This document shows, one piece after another, positions 58,417-64,000 of a stretch of 64,000 nt of DNA (positions are counted from its first letter, which is position 1; each line of letters begins with the position of its first letter). This DNA comes from Streptomyces noursei (GTDB lineage: Bacteria > Actinomycetota > Actinomycetes > Streptomycetales > Streptomycetaceae). Below the pieces are notes generated by a model. The model searched no databases. It had not been told where the DNA came from and was given only the letters and a program-made list of their open reading frames with translations. The stretch covers positions 8,494,001-8,558,000 of the forward strand of contig NZ_CP070326.1 of NCBI RefSeq assembly GCF_016917755.1. The letters run 5' to 3'. Both the position numbers and the translations under genes were made by a program.

Positions 58417-58450
58417 TTCCGGATAGCGAATTTCTATTTTTGCTTTACGG
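58417..58450. promoter_or_regulatory. Operator/promoter motif upstream of hyi, shared with gcl
   Basis: TTTTGCTTTACGG (58438-58450) differs at one base from TTTTGCTTTATGG (60407-60419) upstream of gcl. A TTCC-N7-GAAT element (58417-58431) beside it resembles the perfect TTAATTCC-N7-GGAATTAA palindrome at gcl. Both sets lie in the same orientation, close upstream of leftward genes. Confidence 0.6.
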
Positions 58451-58545
58451 GATTCTGCGGGCGCCGGGCACGGCGGTCGAGCCGCGCCCGGCATCCGGAC
58501 CGGACCGGATCGGCCCGGAACGGGTCCGGAAACCGGCTCCGCCCG

Positions 58546-60327
<1,782 letters not shown>

Positions 60328-60381
60328 CGAGTACTCCTGCGTCGACCTGTCACGGGCATCTCCGACCGAAGAGGCCGGGAC

Positions 60382-60419
60382 TTAATTCCGCATCATGGAA
60401 TTAATGTTTTGCTTTATGG
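60382..60419. promoter_or_regulatory. Palindromic operator and shared motif upstream of gcl
   Basis: TTAATTCC-GCATCAT-GGAATTAA (60382-60404) is a perfect 8-bp-arm palindrome in a GC-rich genome. TTTTGCTTTATGG follows at 60407-60419 and recurs upstream of hyi. An IclR-type regulator such as AllR, which controls glyoxylate genes in streptomycetes, is a plausible binder; no such gene is in the window. Confidence 0.65.
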
Positions 60420-60595
60420 AAGGAACGTAGAGCGCGACGTTCGACCCGTCAAGAGGCGATCGCGCTGCGACGGCAGTCGGGGGACGGCCCGGAGCACGGA
60501 AGAACCGCGCACCAGGCGAACGCCCGGTACGCGGCATGCGGCGGCCCGCTCGTGAGATCCACCGGCAGGGGCCGTCCCGCGCGTACCGTGGGCGG

Positions 60596-61272
60596 GTGGA
60601 CCGTGCGCGCGACCGGCTGCAGGCCGTCCTGGAGGCCCTGCCACGGGCGGCGATCGTGCAAGGCGGCGACGCGCACGTGGTCGCCGTCAACCGCCGCTTC
60701 GTCCTCGCCGACGCCCCCGACCTCATGGTGCTCGACATCGGCCTGCCCGGCCTGGACGGCTGGCAGGTGCTGGAGCGCACCCGCGACCTGACCGATCTGC
60801 CGGTGCTGCTGCTCACCGCGCGCGGGGCGGAGAGCGACCGGGTGCGGGGCCTGCGGGCCGAGGCCGACGACTACCTGCCCAAGCCGTTCGGCAACGACGA
60901 GTTGCTGGCCCGGATCGAGGCCCTGTTGCGGTGCGCGGTGCCCGCGCGCTGGGCCGGGCCGCGCAGGACGAGGCGCTGCGGCTGGTGCCCGAGCGCCGCT
61001 CGGCAGTCTGGCGGGGCGCGGAGGTCCGGCTCAGCGACATCGAGTACCGACTGCTCCAGGTGCTGGTCCGCAACCCCGGCCGGGTGGTCACCACCGACCA
61101 GCTGCTGGACCAGGTCTGGGACGATCCGCAGGGCATCTGCCGGGACCGGGTGAAGTTCGCGGTGCTGCGGGTGCGGCGCAAGCTCCAGCAGGCGACGGGC
61201 GGCGCGGCGACCGACCCGATCGAGGCGGTCCGCGGGCTGGGCTACCGCTACCGGGGCGACGGGGACGGCTGA
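60596..61272 (+). pseudogene. OmpR-type response regulator remnant (frameshifted, fused to a PAS fragment)
   Basis: The first about 35 codons (GTG 60596, RARDRLQAVLEALPRAAIV) look like the start of a PAS sensor. They run straight into the second half of a receiver domain (DLMVLDIGLPGLDGWQVLER; LTARGAESDRVRGL; DYLPKPFGNDELLARI). The receiver's N-terminal acidic pocket is missing. Around 60930 the frame shifts; the other frame continues with a winged-helix output domain (LSDIEYRLLQVLVRNPGRVV; RVKFAVLRVRRKLQ; VRGLGYRYRG). A deletion plus a frameshift have therefore scrambled a two-component system. Confidence 0.75.
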
Positions 61273-61937
61273 CCGCGGCGCAGGACGTCGACCGGGGAGC
61301 GGCACCGCCGGCCGGGGAGCGGCACCGTCTGACCGGGGTCGGCGGACAGCCCCGCGCGGTCCGGATCTCGGCCGCACTCGGCCAGCTCGACGCGGTGTTC
61401 CGGGCCGGGCCGGGCCGGGCCGTGGTGGTCCAGGGCGACACCAACGCCGCGCTCGCCAGGGCGCTCGCCGCCAACGCCCGCGCCCTCCCGCTCGTCCACG
61501 TCGAGGCCGGGCTGCGCAGCCACGACCGGAACATGCCCGAGGAACACAACCGGGTGCTGATCGACCGGCTCGCCGACGTGCTGTGCGCGGCGACGCCCGA
61601 CAACCGCGCCAACCTGCTCGCCGAGGGCGTCCCGGCCGACCGCATCGAGGTCACCGGCAACACCGTGGTCGAGGCTGTGCACCGTCAACTGCCGGACGAG
61701 GACGAGAGGTTGGCGCATCTGGCACGGCTCGGACTGACACCCGACGCGTTCCTGCTGGCCACCGTCCACCGACCCGAGAACACCGACGACCCGGCCGCGC
61801 TGCGGGCCGTCCTGCGCGAGCTGGCCGCGCTCGCCGCCGAGGTGCCCGTCGTCCTGCCGCTGCACCCGAGCACCCGCGCACCCGGGCCCGGGCCGAGACC
61901 ACCGGGCTGTCCGGGCTCCTCGCCCCGCTGCGGGTGA
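61272..61937 (+). pseudogene. UDP-GlcNAc 2-epimerase (WecB-like) remnant
   Basis: An internal fragment of a non-hydrolysing UDP-N-acetylglucosamine 2-epimerase: AVVVQGDTNAALARALAANA, LPLVHVEAGLRSHDRNMPEE, HNRVLIDRLADVLCAATPDN, VTGNTVVEAV and LLATVHRPENTDDPAALRAV. The first about 65 residues (including the GTRPE start) are absent, no start codon suits, and homology leaves the frame near 61880 and ends by 61950, well before the family's C-terminus. It cannot make a working enzyme. Confidence 0.8.
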
Positions 61938-61953
61938 CCCGCCCGCTCGGACC

Positions 61954-62555
61954 GGGCACATCGTCGCCGCACTCGCCGGGGACGACCGCCGGGTGCACCT
62001 CGTCCGCCGGGTGCGCCCGCAGGCCCGCACCGGCAAGGGCGACGCCCTGAACGCCGCCTACGACCAGCTCGCGGAGTTCCTGCCGGCGGACACCGACCGC
62101 TCGGCGGTGGTGGTCTGCGTGGTCGACGCCGACGGGCGACTGGCCCCCGGAGCCCTCGCGGCGGTGTCCGGACCGGCCGGGTTCGCCGATCCGGAGGTCG
62201 GCGGGGTGCAGGTGGGCGTGCGGATGCGCAATGTCGGCGAGGAGCGTCCGCTGCCCGACGCGGCCGGGTCGCCAACGCCCTGGCCCGTCTGCTGATCCGG
62301 GTCCAGGACATGGAGTTCGCGGTGTCCAACACGGGGATGCAGCTGCTGCGGGTGCGCACCGGCTCGGTCGGGCTGGGCGAGGCGCCCCGGCTGACGGCCC
62401 TCCTGTGGGGCGCCGCCCTGTGGCTGTACGCCTACCACCTCTTCGTGGTGTCGGCCCGCGGGTTCGTGCGGATGTTCCGGGGCCGCAACGGCTGGGCCAA
62501 GACCCGGCGCAACGCGGAACCGGTGACGGACGGTCCGGTGGCCCGGGAATCCTGA
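61954..62555 (+). pseudogene. Family 2 glycosyltransferase remnant
   Basis: HLVRRVRPQARTGKGDALNA and VVVCVVDADGRLAPGALAAV are the core of a membrane GT2 (with the DxD as DAD). A frameshift near 62270 moves to the frame encoding LLIRVQDMEFAVSNTGMQLL and RTGSVGLG. The sequence then jumps to the C-terminal membrane region (LWLYAYHLFVVSARGFVRMF RGRNGWAKTRRNAE), missing roughly 200 residues including the acceptor region. It starts inside the gene, directly after the epimerase remnant. Confidence 0.78.
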
Positions 62556-62712
62556 CCGGCGCTCAGATACCGCCGTCTCACCAGCTGGACGTGGAACTGA
62601 TCACATAGAGGGCGGGGAATGGGCTCGACATGATTGGGTAGTCGGGCGCCGGCGGCGCGCACCCATGTCCGGCTGCCGCCGTCTGCCCGATCGATTTTCA
62701 GGAGAGTCACCG

Positions 62713-62886
62713 ATGCCCGCCCCCGTCCCCGTACCCGCGCCCGCCCCTGCGAGCGGTTCACCGATCTACGAGAGCCTGGTCTCGAAACACGGCGATGTGG
62801 TCGCCGAGAGCCGTCGCGCCGCGCAGGAGACCCAGCGGGAGGCCGACCGTTTGCTGCACTTCGCCCCGCGCGACGGCCGGAACTGA
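62713..62886 (+). CDS. Small hypothetical protein
   Basis: ATG 62713 with AGGAG about 9 bp upstream gives 57 aa. The first 17 residues are an Ala/Pro/Val tract (MPAPVPVPAPAPASG). The rest, SPIYESLVSKHGDVVAESRR then AAQETQREADRLLHF, is a hydrophilic amphipathic helix. There is no signal peptide or Cys. No family recognised. Confidence 0.55.
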   Translation: MPAPVPVPAPAPASGSPIYESLVSKHGDVVAESRRAAQETQREADRLLHFAPRDGRN

Positions 62887-63300
62887 CCCCACCCGGAGGC
62901 CGGGTCGGAGCATCCGCCCGACCCCGCCCTCCGACCATCACCGACGGCTCCACCACCGACGGTGCTTCTCCCGAAGGCCCCGCTTCCGAAGGTGCCTCTT
63001 CCGAAGACGTCGCTTCCGAAGTCGTGGCCTCCGGAGTCATCGCCTCCGGGGATTCTTCCGCGCGATATCTCGCGCGCGGGGATCATCCGCAATGGCGATG
63101 CGGGAATTCCCCGCCGTTACGCCGACCGCGACGCCCCTCACCCGTACGAGTGCCCGTTCCCGCCACCGCGATCAGGCAATCCCCGCCACGCCCTCCGGAC
63201 GATCCCCGCCACGCACGCCCCGCTCGCCGCATTTCGGCACCCACCCCGAATGGACAATCCGGGCCTACGCCGCCATGCCGCAATTCCGGACGGCGACCGG
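62887..63300. other. Gene-poor stretch with 15-bp repeats
   Basis: About 415 bp without a credible gene. It contains the imperfect 15-bp repeats at 62964-63053 and then unremarkable GC-rich sequence up to the terminator of the leftward secreted-protein gene. Confidence 0.45.
62964..63053. repeat. Six imperfect 15-bp tandem repeats
   Basis: Units built on GCTTCCGAAGNNGTC run from 62964 to 63053. One plus-strand frame reads ASPEG-PASEG-ASSED-VASEV-VASGV-IASGD; one minus-strand frame reads FG every five residues (DVFGRGTFGSGAFGRST), superficially like pentapeptide repeats. Neither frame has a supported start, so a coding role is unproven. Confidence 0.55.
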
Positions 63301-63305
63301 GCAGG

Positions 63306-63352
63306 AAAAACCCCGCCCCTCCTTCGGCATGCGCGCCGAAGGAGGGGCGGGG
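63306..63352 (-). terminator. Intrinsic terminator of the secreted KEG-rich protein gene
   Basis: A perfect 18-bp stem (63311-63328 with 63335-63352) with a 6-nt loop is followed on the minus strand by TTTTT (63306-63310). It lies 16 bp beyond the gene's stop. This is the only canonical stem-plus-T-run terminator in the window. Confidence 0.9.
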
Positions 63353-63367
63353 ATGTACGGGGGAAGG

Positions 63368-63745
63368 TTAGTTGTCCTCTTCCGGACCATTCACCACCTT
63401 GCCTTCCTTGCCGCCCATTCCTTCCTTGCCGCCCATACCGCTTTCCTTGCCCCCCTTGCCGCCTTCCTTGCCGCTTTCCTTGCCGCTTTCCTTGCCACCT
63501 TCCTTGCCGCCCATACCGCCTTCCTTGCCCCCCGCGCCTTCCTTGCCGTGCTTGCCCTTCTCCGAGTCTTCGTCACCGAAGGCCCAGCGGTAGCCGGCTC
63601 CGTCGTTGTTCACGTCCTGGAAGTTCATGGTGGCGGTGTTCATCACGCCGCCCGTGTAGTCGTCGTCGGCGACGGCGGTGCCGACGGGGCCGAGGAGGGC
63701 GGCCGAACACAGGGCTGCGGTGGTGAGAGCGGTACGCATACGCAT
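63368..63745 (-). CDS. Secreted Gly/Lys/Glu repeat protein
   Basis: ATG 63745 (GGAG about 7 bp upstream) gives 125 aa; ATG 63739 is a close alternative. A Sec signal peptide (MRMRTALTTAALCSAALLGP, cleavage near AVA-D, residue 27) leads to a short folded-looking region (GGVMNTATMNFQDVNNDGAG, then YRWAFGDED). The C-terminal half is low-complexity, built from GGKE, SGKE and MGGKEG units (about residues 62-115). The repeat region is presumably disordered and could bind surfaces or polymers. No family recognised. A canonical terminator follows. Confidence 0.75.
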   Translation of the reverse strand: MRMRTALTTAALCSAALLGPVGTAVADDDYTGGVMNTATMNFQDVNNDGAGYRWAFGDEDSEKGKHGKEGAGGKEGGMGGKEGGKESGKESGKEGGKGGKESGMGGKEGMGGKEGKVVNGPEEDN

Positions 63746-64000
63746 GCTGAGCTCCGAAATATCGTCGGGGTCGCTGGGACGTGGAATCCATGCCACCAAT
63801 TCCCGGCCATCACGCCCCGTTTCACCCGCTCGGCGGTTCAGCCCCCCGGCGATTCGCAGCAGGCCGACGCCATCCCGCTTAAGATGCGCGGCGACAACCC
63901 GGCGGCGGCATCGCCGCTCCCCCCACCGAGTCGAATATCGGGCCCCTTCTCGGCACGGAAGGCACCGCCCCGGCAAAGGGCGACGCCTTCCGTGCCACAT
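63746..64000. other. Upstream region with a distal hairpin
   Basis: 255 bp to the window edge with no supported gene. It contains the promoter of the KEG-rich protein gene. Near the edge is a perfect 12-bp stem (GGCACGGAAGGC at 63952-63963 with GCCTTCCGTGCC at 63985-63996, 21-nt loop), probably the terminator of a gene lying beyond the window. Confidence 0.5.

Noticed and set aside
60596..61272. Programmed frameshifting in the response regulator
   Set aside because: The receiver domain is also missing its N-terminal half and is fused to a PAS fragment, so the gene is decayed; no slippery sequence or stimulatory structure is evident.
62766..63092. A minus-strand frame resembling a pentapeptide-repeat protein (FG every five residues)
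   Set aside because: It lacks the A(D/N)LXX core, overlaps the better-supported 57-aa gene and has no ribosome binding site; kept only as a repeat.

Overview
This is a high-GC actinobacterial window, almost certainly a Streptomyces chromosome (arm or accessory region). The signs are GC-rich third codon positions, GTG starts and GTGA/ATGA-coupled operons. An AfsA/gamma-butyrolactone-receptor pair, several SpoIIE-type phosphatases, a DasR-like operator at a chitinase gene and a group 1h-type uptake hydrogenase all fit. No rRNA, tRNA or CRISPR was seen.

Layout. 1-8 kb: a partial TIGR03083-type gene diverging from a MarR regulator, a small secreted protein, an ACS-type MFS transporter, a 907-aa sensor phosphatase with a CitA-like sensor and an HATPase, a small protein and an APC permease. 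8-17 kb: a PAS-PAS-GAF-SpoIIE phosphatase, an acyl-CoA synthetase, a His-rich secreted protein, a divergent NHEJ pair (LigD-type polymerase and LigC-type ligase) and a SpoIIE/MASE1 gene pair. 17-23 kb: an APC permease, an ArsR-type regulator diverging from a DHA2-type MFS exporter, an orphan acyl-CoA carboxylase epsilon-like protein with a Cys-rich tail, and a Tat-exported Dyp peroxidase. 23-26 kb: a GH19 chitinase gene split by a 2.17-kb group II intron that encodes its own reverse transcriptase, with a DasR-like box upstream. 26-29 kb: a secreted lipase and an AraC regulator.

29.2-42.6 kb: one leftward hydrogenase locus. In transcription order it holds the small subunit, large subunit, a NifU-like protein, three uncharacterised proteins, the maturation protease, a 33-aa protein, then HypA, HypB, HypF, HypC, HypD and HypE. 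Most genes overlap by 4 bp. The small subunit has Asp in place of a proximal-cluster Cys, as in the oxygen-tolerant high-affinity enzymes that oxidise atmospheric hydrogen. Together the locus provides structural subunits, NiFe(CN)2CO cofactor assembly, C-terminal processing and probable Fe-S or electron-transfer accessories.

42.7-49 kb: a DUF4232 lipoprotein, leuA behind a leucine-rich leader peptide with competing hairpins, a divergent FadR-type regulator whose 11-bp-arm palindrome overlies the predicted leuA promoter, and an MFS transporter fused to carboxypeptidase-regulatory-like domains. 49.5-56.3 kb: a gamma-butyrolactone receptor and AfsA with a strong ARE box between them, an SDR reductase, a DNA alkylation repair pair (Ogt and Ada-AlkA) and a P450. 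56.5-60.3 kb: the glyoxylate-to-glycerate operon gcl-hyi-glxR with a shared upstream motif. 60.6-62.6 kb: a block of gene remnants (response regulator, wecB-like epimerase, GT2). The right end has two small genes and an intrinsic terminator.
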